From: CBDBFG01 sp965204765
GTDB taxonomy: Bacteria > Pseudomonadota > Alphaproteobacteria > Caedimonadales > UBA9215
Length of the DNA: 64,000 nucleotides
Reading direction: 5' to 3'
Assembly (NCBI GenBank): GCA_965204765.1
Contig: CBDBFG010000004.1
Span: 728,893 to 792,892 of the forward strand
Shown: positions 8,241-16,428 of the stretch, one piece after another
Numbering within the stretch: the stretch's first letter is position 1
Layout: every line of letters begins with the position of its first letter
The notes under the pieces: generated by a model
Database searches by the model: none
Told to the model about the DNA's origin: nothing
Seen by the model: the letters and a program-made list of their open reading frames with translations, nothing else
Translations under genes and position numbers: made by a program

Positions 8241-10633
8241 TGGTTGAAAATACTTTTGATCAACAAAGTCAGATTTATTTGATATAGCAAGCTTATGACG
8301 TAATAATGATTTTGGCGTCATGATAATCAGGGGTTTTCTAAATTTTGCATGGATTTGGCGCCGCAAGATATGAAAATAATTTGCCGGTGTTGAACAATTG
8401 GCGACTATCATGTTGTTGCTGGCACATAATTGTAAAAATCTTTCTAATCTGGCTGATGAATGTTCAGGACCCTGTCCCTCATAGCCATGAGGTAATAACA
8501 TAACTAATCCTGCTAGTTGTTCCCATTTTGCTTCACTTGAGGAAATGAATTGATCAATAATAACCTGTGCACCATTAGCAAAATCACCAAATTGTGCTTC
8601 CCATAAGACAAGAGTATTGGGATCAATGGTACTATAACCAAATTCAAAACCTAATACTGCTGCTTCAGATAACGGGCTGTCTATTATGTCTATTTGTTTT
8701 TGTTCAGGGCAAATATTATTAAGAGGTATATAAGTTTTTTTAGTAGTTTGATCGTATATGATGCTGTGCCGATGCGAGAATGTTCCTCTACCTACATCTT
8801 GTCCGCTTAATCTAATGTTATGTCCTTCTACTAGCAAACTACCAAACGCTAAAGCTTCTGCTATGCCCCAGTCGATACCATGCTCTTGCGTAATAATATT
8901 TTGTTTATGTTTTAATAGTTTTGTAATTCTGCTATGAATTGCAAAGTTTTCTGGCGTGGTGACGATAGCCCTGGCTATGGTTGTAAAGATATCATTATGA
9001 ATATTCGTATGCACATTAGCATGAATATCGGTACTATTGTCTATTGTTTCCCATTTGTTAGTAGTTTATCTTCTTGATTATTATTTTCTAAGTGCGGGGT
9101 ATTTTGATCGTATGAGTCTTGAAATAGTTTTTGTATTGCATGATTTTTTTCTACAAATTCTTCCTCAGTTAAAACGTTATCTTTGCATAGAATATTTTTA
9201 TAAATTTCCATTACTGTTGGATGTTGCGCTATTTTTTTGTACATTAGTGGTTGTGTAAAAGATGGCTCGTCAATTTCATTGTGTCCATGCCTGCGATAAC
9301 AATATAAATCGATAATTATATCTTTTTTAAATTTGTGTCTAAAATCAGACGCTATTTTTGCTACTTTTATTACATCATCAATGCTATCACCATTGACGTG
9401 AATAATTGGTGCTTGTATACCCTTGGCTACATCCGAGCAATAAGGCGATGATCTTGATAAATGAGGCGATGTGGTAAAACCTATTTGATTATTAATAATA
9501 ATATGTACTGTTCCCCCAGTTTGATATCCATCTAGTTCAGACATACATAGGGTTTCATATACCAATCCTTGTCCAGCAAATGAGGCATCTCCGTGAAATA
9601 GTACACCGACTACCTTATTATAATCATGATCTTTATCTAAAAATTGTTTTGCTCTGGTTTTGCCCATTACTATTGGGTTTACCGCTTCTAAATGAGAAGG
9701 ATTGTCTGCTAAACTAAGATGAACTTTATGACCCGCAATTACTCTATTTGTTGATGCTCCCAAGTGATACTTCACATCGCCTGAGCCTTGTACCTCATTT
9801 TGTTCTAGGCTAATAATGCCTTTAAATTCTTTGAAAATCTGATGATATGGTTTTTGTAACACATTACCTAATACATTTAATCGACCTCTGTGTGCCATAC
9901 CCAGTACTACATCTTTTATGCCATTAAAAGCTTGATTCTCTACAATAAGTTCAATCAGGGGAATAACTGCTTCAGCTCCTTCTAAGCTAAATCTTTTTAC
10001 TCCTGGAAATTTTTTTGCTAAAAAGTTTTCAAAATTAACAGATAAATTGAGATAATCAAATGCTTTGATACGATCGTTTTTATTGGGTACAAAATTACAT
10101 TTTTCAATATTAGCTTGTAGCCAAGATTTTTGCTCAATATCCTGCAAATGCATAAATTCATAACCAATATTTTGACAGTAAATATGATTAAGCTTATACA
10201 TAATTTCTGCTAAGGTAGCGCGTTCAAAACCTAAAATCCCTCCAAGGTAAATAGTTTTTGAGTAATCTTGTGTACTAAAGCCATAGTTTTCTGGGTTGAG
10301 TTCTTCGTGATCAGTATTATTATCAAGCCCTAAAGGGTCAAGGTTCGCGTGTAGATGCCCTCTAACCTGAAACATTCTGATTATTATCTGCGCCCGTAAA
10401 GAATCCTTGATATTAGCATAGTCATGTATGCTTAATGACTGTTGACTGTTAGTACTATTCTTAGGCCATGATATTGTTTGAATATTATCAAGTATTATGT
10501 CTTGGTGATCATTTATCTCGGTAAATAGCTCTATCCAAGAATCATCAATAGAGCTATTATTTTGTAAATAATTGGCATAATATTTTTCTAAAAAAGCCAA
10601 ATTAGCAGAGTTTAAATAACTATTATTATTCAT
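8226..10633 (-). pseudogene. sucA: 2-oxoglutarate dehydrogenase E1 remnant: frameshift and lost C-terminus
   Basis: Thiamine-diphosphate E1 of the TCA-cycle 2-oxoglutarate dehydrogenase complex. The N-terminal 530 residues (10633 to 9041) carry the usual start (LAFLEKYYANYL), the region around AHRGRLNVLGNV, and the ThDP/Mg motif GDASFAGQG...NNQIGFTTSP. Translation then stops at TAG 9041-9043, while the next frame continues KWETIDNS and, from 9014, the transketolase-like C-terminal part (TQEHGIDWGIAEALAFGSLL, LPHGYEGQGPEHSSAR). One base lost near the AAATGGG tract at 9050-9057 accounts for this. The gene ends at KYFQPML, about 70-80 residues short, where it runs into lpd sequence. So the deletion removed the sucA 3' end, the lpd 5' end and anything between (normally sucB). 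It lies 43 bp downstream of glyA on the same strand. Confidence 0.92.
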
Positions 10634-10676
10634 TATTCACAAGTGTATTTATCTCACTATAGACAAGAAAAATTAA

Positions 10677-11957
10677 TTAATAGTTAAGTGGAAACTTATT
10701 GCACAATGCGTTTATTTTTATCTTTATATCATTAATTACATGGTCGACTTTCTTGTCTTTGACTGCATAAAGTATTGTTGCGATCATTTGACCAATCTCT
10801 ATAAACTGCTCTTGTACCATTCCTCTTGTTGTTAATGCAGGAGTACCAAATCTTAATCCAGAAGTTTCCATTGGTGGTCTGGGATCATTATAAACGCTAT
10901 TCTTGTTACATGTGATACCTGCTCGTTCTAATGCATCGGCACATTCGGTCCCGTTAATCTCTAAAGAACGTAAATCAACTAGTATGAGATGGCAATCTGT
11001 TCCTTTTGATACTATATCAATGCCTTTATTAGATAATGTATTAGCCAAAGTTTGTGCATTAGTGATTACTTGTTTAGCATAGGTTCGAAATTCTGGTTGT
11101 AAGGCTTCTTTAAATGCAATGGCTTTTGCAGCTATAATGTGCATTAACGGTCCGCCCTGTATCCCCGGCATTACCGCAGAGTTAATTTTTTTTATTAATG
11201 TATCGTCATTTGTTAAAATCATCCCTCCTCTTGGTCCACGTAGGGTTTTATGGGTAGTGGTTGTGACGACATCAGCATAATGTACGGGGTTCATACATTG
11301 TTTACCGGCTACTAATCCTGCGAAATGCGCCATATCGACCATAAAGTATGCATTAACTTCTCGTGCTATTGCCTGGAAGGCTTGCAAGTCAATATTTCTA
11401 GGATATGCCGAGCCACCAGCAATAATTAATTTGGGCTTATGCTCCATAGCAAGTTTTCTTACTTGTGCCATATCGATAAGATTTGTATCTGGATCGATAC
11501 CGTAAGCTACCGAATTAAACCATTTCCCTGAAATGCTTACTTTTGAACCATGAGTTAAGTGCCCACCAGCATCTAAGCTCATCCCCATAAAAGTATCACC
11601 GGGGGATAGTAAGCCAGCAAAAACAGCTTGATTTGCTTGTGATCCAGAATGAGGTTGGACATTAGCATATTTACAATCAAATAACTTTTTTGCTCGTTCT
11701 ATTGCTAGATTTTCTGCTGCATCTACAAATTCACAGCCATTATAGTATCTGCGTCCTGGATACCCTTCGGCATATTTATTCGTCATTACTGAACCACATG
11801 CCATTATCACAGCTTGTGATGCAAAATTTTCTGAAGCAATCATTTCTAGTTGGTTTTGTTGTCTGTTAAGTTCGTTATTAATTGCGTTGAAAATATCTTG
11901 ATCTACATTTTTTAAATGATTCAAAGATTCTTGAGAATATAATTTTTGTACTGCCAT
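10677..11957 (-). CDS. glyA: Serine hydroxymethyltransferase
   Basis: PLP enzyme that interconverts serine and glycine and loads tetrahydrofolate with a one-carbon unit for purine, thymidylate and methionine synthesis; cytoplasmic. The 426-residue length is typical. Recognisable motifs: ASENFASQAV near residue 41, MTNKYAEGYPGRRYY (substrate and THF site), the PLP-lysine segment TTTTHKTLRGPRGG near 229-242, and RPPMETSGLRFGTPA with the substrate-binding Arg near the C-terminus. A purine-rich GAAGAGGAAAT ribosome-binding sequence precedes the ATG at 11955-11957. It precedes the sucA remnant on the same strand and is itself intact. Confidence 0.97.
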   Translation of the reverse strand: MAVQKLYSQESLNHLKNVDQDIFNAINNELNRQQNQLEMIASENFASQAVIMACGSVMTNKYAEGYPGRRYYNGCEFVDAAENLAIERAKKLFDCKYANVQPHSGSQANQAVFAGLLSPGDTFMGMSLDAGGHLTHGSKVSISGKWFNSVAYGIDPDTNLIDMAQVRKLAMEHKPKLIIAGGSAYPRNIDLQAFQAIAREVNAYFMVDMAHFAGLVAGKQCMNPVHYADVVTTTTHKTLRGPRGGMILTNDDTLIKKINSAVMPGIQGGPLMHIIAAKAIAFKEALQPEFRTYAKQVITNAQTLANTLSNKGIDIVSKGTDCHLILVDLRSLEINGTECADALERAGITCNKNSVYNDPRPPMETSGLRFGTPALTTRGMVQEQFIEIGQMIATILYAVKDKKVDHVINDIKIKINALCNKFPLNY

Positions 11958-12280
11958 GATTTCCTCTTCTTATTACGTTGTATTACTGTGCATAACAATA
12001 TTTCATTTGTTCATAGAGTTATGTTTTAAAATTTTAATTCAGCTTACAGGTGTAAGTATTGTTATTAATATCTAGTGTCAGGATTCAAAATTTACGCATT
12101 CTGAGTCATATATAAGAGATGCATAAATTATGCAATGTAAATGAAAGTAATGTCAAACGAAGTTAGCATCCTATTGTTCTAGTTAATGATACTTGGCTCA
12201 TAAATACCATTGTAGCAAAAAATATACGAGCTACAATTAAAATCAACCCCTACTCATCTATTAAAGTATTTTTTTTGCGA
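11958..12280. other. Intergenic region between glyA and the HTH/NB-ARC gene
   Basis: About 320 bp without a gene. It should hold the glyA promoter. The one clear structure is a short perfect palindrome TGCATAAATTATGCA at 12120-12134, roughly 160 bp upstream of glyA, which could be an operator. No tRNA or T-rich terminator hairpin was recognised. Confidence 0.3.
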
Positions 12281-14881
12281 TTATGGTTTTATTTTTGCGC
12301 TACATAAAATTTTTGATAGTTTCTTTTTATGTAGAAGCAACAAATGATTTTTACCCGTATGGTGCTTTTGTATAATTTCTATACAGCGTTGATGAAATTC
12401 TATAGCAGATCTTATATCTCCTGTATTAATAAACAGATCGCTTAATATTGTGTTTGATAACAACATATTGATGCCGTACACCCATTCTTTATTTTTTACC
12501 AGATTAATCGCTTTGTGTAGGTAATCCGTACCTTTATAATAGTCATTAAGATAGAGATTGTTGATTGCTCTGGCTAGTAATAGCAACATATATTGCTTGT
12601 CATTACAACCATTTTCTATGCATATTTTTTGGGCCTTGTCGCAATATGATTCTGCTTTTTTGAATAGCGACATTTTACGCAATGCGTGTCCTGCGCAATA
12701 AAAACAATAAAAACTGCCGTTATAGTCTTTTATTTTGTTATAACATTCTGCTAATTGTATAAATAGTTTATATGCCTCGGGGTATTTTTTTAGTCTCAGT
12801 AGCAACTTGGCATGGGCAAATTGAATTTCGTACACAGTTTTTTGGTCCAGGGTATCTTTGTTGGCCAGTGCTTTATGTAAATAAATAGATGCTTTATCTG
12901 GTTTTTGTATACTTAAAAATGTTCTGGCTAATTCTAAATTCAATTGTGCGATAATTTCATCATTAGTATTGTTGTGAATTTGAGCCCGAGTAATTGCAGA
13001 TTTTATGGTGGCAATAGATTTATCCTCTTGCATGCTATGACGATATAGTTTCCCTAGATACATGTAAGTATTTAAAACTATTTCGTTATTATCATGATAC
13101 ATAGTTTTTTGTAGTTTTAATAATTTAGCACAGTATGCTGCTGCTTTATGTGGCAAAGATAAATCATCTAAATTCTCTATTATAAGAGTTAATGATTTTT
13201 CGATTACTGCATTGGAATACTCATTGTTTTTTATATGGTTTAACATATTTTCCAACAGAAACTGTGTTCTTTGCATACGATAATAGTTATGGTGTCGTTT
13301 TAGTTTGTCTTTATAATTTTTAAAGTAGGTAAGTACTTTTTCTATGTTTTCATTAGAGTTATGTTTTTGATTTATATACCTATGCATAACATTTAGTATG
13401 GTGTTATGGACTGATATAGTGTGATGTTTTTTATAAATAAGGCCGTTATCATGTAGATCATCAATCGCTTTATTAAAGTTTCCAGTGGAAATACTAGAAA
13501 ATAATTTTTGTAGGCTTTTAACTTTAATAATATTGTGGTTTACAGTTTTATTATTAAGTAAGCTGATTAGGAAAATCAGTTTTTTAGCATCTTCACTATA
13601 CTGTGAAACATTTAAGATCATAGAGTATATAGAATTATATCTTGTTTTATGAGTATAATCTTGCGAATTAGTTAACGTATCACTTAAATATGTTTGTTGA
13701 AATTTTTTAAATTTCTGTGTGTCGTGTTGTATCAATTTAGTATATTGTTTTATATCACTACTGTAATTGTGAAAATATTTTCCTGCTATATATACATCTA
13801 GCAGATAAGGTGGAATAGCGGCTAGTACTTCTTGCAACTGTACATCATTCATTTTTCGTCCAGATATATTAAGAAAAAACTCCTTGCGAACATTATATGG
13901 AATAGTTGTTACATTAATGACATTATGACTACCAATATAGCTGTTGTTCAGATTAAAATTTTTACTGCTTGTAATAATAACTTTACCTTGACCCCATATT
14001 TGCGGGTTGTTAGGTAAAAATGTTTGTATGGATTGAAAGTTTTCTACATTATCAAATAAAAGTAGCCAATTGGAATTTTGTTTTAATTTTTTTTGTATAA
14101 AGCGCAGGATGCGTTCTTTTCTGATATTATAATTTTTTATATTCATTGATGTGTTCAGAAAATTAGTTTCGTTATCGTTATTTGCAAAATGATATGCAAG
14201 TACAGTCATTGAATTTAAAGAAGTATTTTCATTTTTCGCATTTATTTCCCAGACTATATTGGCTGATTGTAAGGACATATACCTTCTGGCTAATGTGGTT
14301 TTCCCAGATCCAGATATTCCTAATAACGCTACATGTTTTATTAGTAACTTATTATGTTTAAATTTATGTTCTATTTGTTTTATCAATGAGTTTCTTTTGA
14401 CTAGCAAATCGGAACGTGGTAGCAAGAAATCATATTTTATTTCTGTTTTATTCAGAGAGCTTAATGTATAAAATAAACCAATTATAATGCACAGCGTTAA
14501 CAGTACGATGATAGATGAAAAAATAAAATATTTTATTTTGTGATTTTGTTGTTTTGCTTGGAATGTCTTATTTTGTCTTTTGAGAAAAATTTCGTTATCA
14601 ATATTTGTTATTTTTTTAAAATAATGCTCTTGTAATATTTCGTATGCTTTGCATCCATATATAAAATCAATAATACTGTCTTTGGAATTACATCCAATTT
14701 TAGTCATAATATTTTTGTTGTGCACCTCTATTGTCTTGTAGGATACTTTAAGTAAAGAAGCTATCTTTTTGTTGCCTCTGTTATTTAGGATACATGATAG
14801 GACATCTATCTCTCTTGAGGTAAAATTAATACCACCTATTTCTTTATTACTTTTATTTAAATTATTAGTTATCATACTCAT
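12281..14881 (-). CDS. LuxR-type HTH, membrane segment, NB-ARC (STAND) ATPase and TPR protein
   Basis: A long multidomain protein (866 residues from the ATG at 14879-14881). Order: LuxR-family helix-turn-helix (FTSREIDVLSC...NNRGNKKIASLLKVSYKTIEVHNKNI) in the first 75 residues; one hydrophobic segment (FIFSSIIVLLTLCIIIGLFY) about 40 residues later; an NB-ARC/STAND nucleotide switch with Walker A GISGSGKTTLA and Walker B NWLLLFDNVEN; then TPR-like helical repeats to the C-terminus. STAND proteins are ligand-triggered ATP switches, and MalT-like members join one to a LuxR HTH. Here the HTH is N-terminal, on the other side of a membrane helix, which suggests a membrane-tethered DNA-binding switch. 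An ATG at 14966-14968 would add 29 residues but lies inside a direct repeat, so I prefer the later start. Divergent from three unknown genes that may be its targets. The HTH is a close relative of the one at 38199-38468. Confidence 0.8.
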   Translation of the reverse strand: MSMITNNLNKSNKEIGGINFTSREIDVLSCILNNRGNKKIASLLKVSYKTIEVHNKNIMTKIGCNSKDSIIDFIYGCKAYEILQEHYFKKITNIDNEIFLKRQNKTFQAKQQNHKIKYFIFSSIIVLLTLCIIIGLFYTLSSLNKTEIKYDFLLPRSDLLVKRNSLIKQIEHKFKHNKLLIKHVALLGISGSGKTTLARRYMSLQSANIVWEINAKNENTSLNSMTVLAYHFANNDNETNFLNTSMNIKNYNIRKERILRFIQKKLKQNSNWLLLFDNVENFQSIQTFLPNNPQIWGQGKVIITSSKNFNLNNSYIGSHNVINVTTIPYNVRKEFFLNISGRKMNDVQLQEVLAAIPPYLLDVYIAGKYFHNYSSDIKQYTKLIQHDTQKFKKFQQTYLSDTLTNSQDYTHKTRYNSIYSMILNVSQYSEDAKKLIFLISLLNNKTVNHNIIKVKSLQKLFSSISTGNFNKAIDDLHDNGLIYKKHHTISVHNTILNVMHRYINQKHNSNENIEKVLTYFKNYKDKLKRHHNYYRMQRTQFLLENMLNHIKNNEYSNAVIEKSLTLIIENLDDLSLPHKAAAYCAKLLKLQKTMYHDNNEIVLNTYMYLGKLYRHSMQEDKSIATIKSAITRAQIHNNTNDEIIAQLNLELARTFLSIQKPDKASIYLHKALANKDTLDQKTVYEIQFAHAKLLLRLKKYPEAYKLFIQLAECYNKIKDYNGSFYCFYCAGHALRKMSLFKKAESYCDKAQKICIENGCNDKQYMLLLLARAINNLYLNDYYKGTDYLHKAINLVKNKEWVYGINMLLSNTILSDLFINTGDIRSAIEFHQRCIEIIQKHHTGKNHLLLLHKKKLSKILCSAKIKP

Positions 14882-14935
14882 ACACAAATTATTTTCGGTA
14901 AGGATAATGCTACTTAAAAAATACTTAAAATAACA

Positions 14936-14984
14936 TAAGTATTTTTCACCTAAACCATAGAATACCATAAGTGTTTTTCACTTA
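14936..14984. promoter_or_regulatory. Pair of direct repeats in a divergent intergenic region, possible operator
   Basis: Two 17-base copies, TAAGTATTTTTCACCTA at 14936-14952 and TAAGTGTTTTTCACTTA at 14968-14984, differ at two positions and are spaced 32 bp apart, about three helical turns. The second is also a perfect palindrome (AAGTG-TTTTT-CACTT). They sit between the HTH/NB-ARC gene and the divergent unknown genes, so they are good candidates for a binding site of that HTH protein. An extended -10-like TGTATAGT near 15017-15024 would serve the plus-strand genes. Confidence 0.45.
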
Positions 14985-15049
14985 GGTAGTTTTTCTCTCT
15001 TCAAAAAATATTTTTTGTATAGTATCCATACATTATCGCGAGGTTACTC

Positions 15050-15430
15050 GTGATCTATTGGGAAATAGTGAAAGACTACAAAGGCTTATGGGAGTACACA
15101 GTGAGGGAAATTACAAAATCTGGTCTTGTCGATATTCATTCGGCAGGGCAACTGTCGATGATGTTGATTACCAATGTTAGTCACAAAACTAAGTTTGGTA
15201 AAGATCAAGCAATTCTGGTTATTAAGAAGCAATTGCATAATTTGACGGCTAATATTGCAAGAGATCGCTCTATGGCCTCAACTAATAAAATGCTACTTAA
15301 CAAATTGTGTAATATAAATACTACGGTGAAAAAAGTAGAGTATGAAAATTATTCTGCTAAGAGTGTATTTTGCAGAAAGCTTAATAAACAGATAGACGAC
15401 TTTAATAATATAATATCCATGTATAAATAA
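15050..15430 (+). CDS. Unknown protein (126 aa), first of three genes divergent from the HTH/NB-ARC gene
   Basis: No family recognised. GTG start at 15050, with GCGAGG about 10 bases upstream. The product is basic and mostly helical, without signal peptide or membrane segment, so it should be cytoplasmic. It contains a Lys/Asn/Thr-rich middle (NLTANIARDRSMASTNK) and ends with KQIDDFNNIISMYK. It lies 10 bp upstream of the coiled-coil gene and the two are followed closely by a secreted protein gene, so the three probably form an operon. The divergent HTH/NB-ARC gene and the direct repeats between them suggest shared control. Confidence 0.55.
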   Translation: MIYWEIVKDYKGLWEYTVREITKSGLVDIHSAGQLSMMLITNVSHKTKFGKDQAILVIKKQLHNLTANIARDRSMASTNKMLLNKLCNINTTVKKVEYENYSAKSVFCRKLNKQIDDFNNIISMYK

Positions 15431-15440
15431 AGATAAAAAA

Positions 15441-15800
15441 ATGAGCGTATTAGAGAAAGAAAACAGTTTACTAAAAAATCAGTTAGAGATTTTAACATCC
15501 GTTAATGAGGAAGTTGAGAGGGACTATAGAGAGATAGAAGGTAGAAATGATTTTTTAGAGCAAGAAATTACAAGATTGATCAAAGAAAAACAAATGATGG
15601 AAAAATTTTGTAGTGATAGTTTTCTAAGAACTACTCAATTGACTGATGAGATTAGCAATTTAAAAATGAAGAATCGAGTAGGTAGAAAGATGAGAGATTA
15701 TTTGACTGCACGACTAAGATTCGCTATCGTTTTACTTTCTAGTGTAAAGATTGATTTTAAGCAATCTTTTAAAGCTGGTGACTTAATAAAAATTAAATAA
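15441..15800 (+). CDS. Coiled-coil protein, unknown function (119 aa)
   Basis: ATG at 15441. Most of the sequence (residues 1-85) has the heptad-like pattern of a coiled coil, rich in Glu, Leu and Lys (LEKENSLLKNQLEILTSVN, then EIEGRNDFLEQEITRLIKEK). A more basic tail follows (NRVGRKMRDYLTARLRF). No signal peptide. It is the middle gene of a tightly packed set of three (gaps of 10 and 13 bp). It could be a scaffold, a partner of the HTH regulator or a chaperone for the secreted protein encoded next; none of these is shown by the sequence. Confidence 0.5.
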   Translation: MSVLEKENSLLKNQLEILTSVNEEVERDYREIEGRNDFLEQEITRLIKEKQMMEKFCSDSFLRTTQLTDEISNLKMKNRVGRKMRDYLTARLRFAIVLLSSVKIDFKQSFKAGDLIKIK

Positions 15801-15813
15801 AGGAGTATTTATC

Positions 15814-16341
15814 TTGAGTATACATAAGATTATTTTTTCATTGATGATATGTAATATAATAACATTAAATGTTTACTGTGCGGAGCCAGTGACTGTTTTC
15901 GGAGAAGATGGAATGGATTTTCCTACTCCTCATTCTGGGTCTTGTTTGGCAGATCATTATGATGAAGCTGACATACCGCCACGGGTTTATATGCAAGCCA
16001 GAGGTGATGGTGAGTTAAAAGACGATGGTTCTGCGAAGCCTCCTGTAAATCCATCTTCAGACCCTTGTAGTATTACGCATACTTGGGAATCTGATGATAC
16101 AGTCTATGCTTATAAATGTCCATCTGGTGGTGGGGTACATAGTGCACATAATTCACGGGTTACAACTATGTCTTTTTCTGGTGATGGGACTAGTAGCGGT
16201 GAATTTGTTCCTTCAGCGACTGAAGATGGTAAAAAAAAGGCTAAGATCGCAACTAGATCGCTACTTGATCAACAAGATGATCATGGAAATATAGAATCAT
16301 TTGCTGATCCTGTTCCTATTGTTGCTAGCGCGACGCATTAA
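15814..16341 (+). CDS. Secreted protein of unknown function (175 aa)
   Basis: TTG start at 15814 with an AGGAG ribosome-binding sequence at 15801-15805, 8 bases upstream. The first 23 residues are a signal peptide (HKIIFSLMICNIITLNVYCA). The mature part is rich in Gly, Ser, Pro, Asp and Thr, looks poorly ordered, and contains a few cysteines (SGSCLADH, SDPCSITH, YKCPSGGG) spaced as in small disulfide-bonded exported proteins. Last of a three-gene set; a strong hairpin terminator follows at 16352-16390. No known domain; effector or surface protein are both possible. Confidence 0.6.
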   Translation: MSIHKIIFSLMICNIITLNVYCAEPVTVFGEDGMDFPTPHSGSCLADHYDEADIPPRVYMQARGDGELKDDGSAKPPVNPSSDPCSITHTWESDDTVYAYKCPSGGGVHSAHNSRVTTMSFSGDGTSSGEFVPSATEDGKKKAKIATRSLLDQQDDHGNIESFADPVPIVASATH

Positions 16342-16351
16342 ATTTTCTTTT

Positions 16352-16390
16352 AGATGACCTCGTACTCATTTAAAGAGTATGAGTTCATCT
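16352..16390. terminator. Bidirectional hairpin terminator between convergent genes
   Basis: Arms AGATGACCTCGTACTC (16352-16367) and GAGTATGAGTTCATCT (16375-16390) pair over 16 positions with one mismatch and one G-U, with a 7-base loop. T-rich flanks on both sides suit termination of the plus-strand gene ending at 16341 and of the minus-strand gene ending at 16429. Confidence 0.65.
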
Positions 16391-16428
16391 TATTTCACTG
16401 TTTGGTTGTATTAGCTATATTAAGTAGT

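Noticed and set aside
9041..9060. Programmed -1 frameshift in sucA
   Set aside because: No slippery heptamer or downstream structure is seen, and the gene is also truncated and fused to a dead lpd.
14882..14968. First in-frame ATG at 14968 as the start of the HTH/NB-ARC gene
   Set aside because: The ATG is inside the direct repeat and the added 29 residues are unlike anything in the related short HTH protein; the ATG at 14879-14881 fits better.
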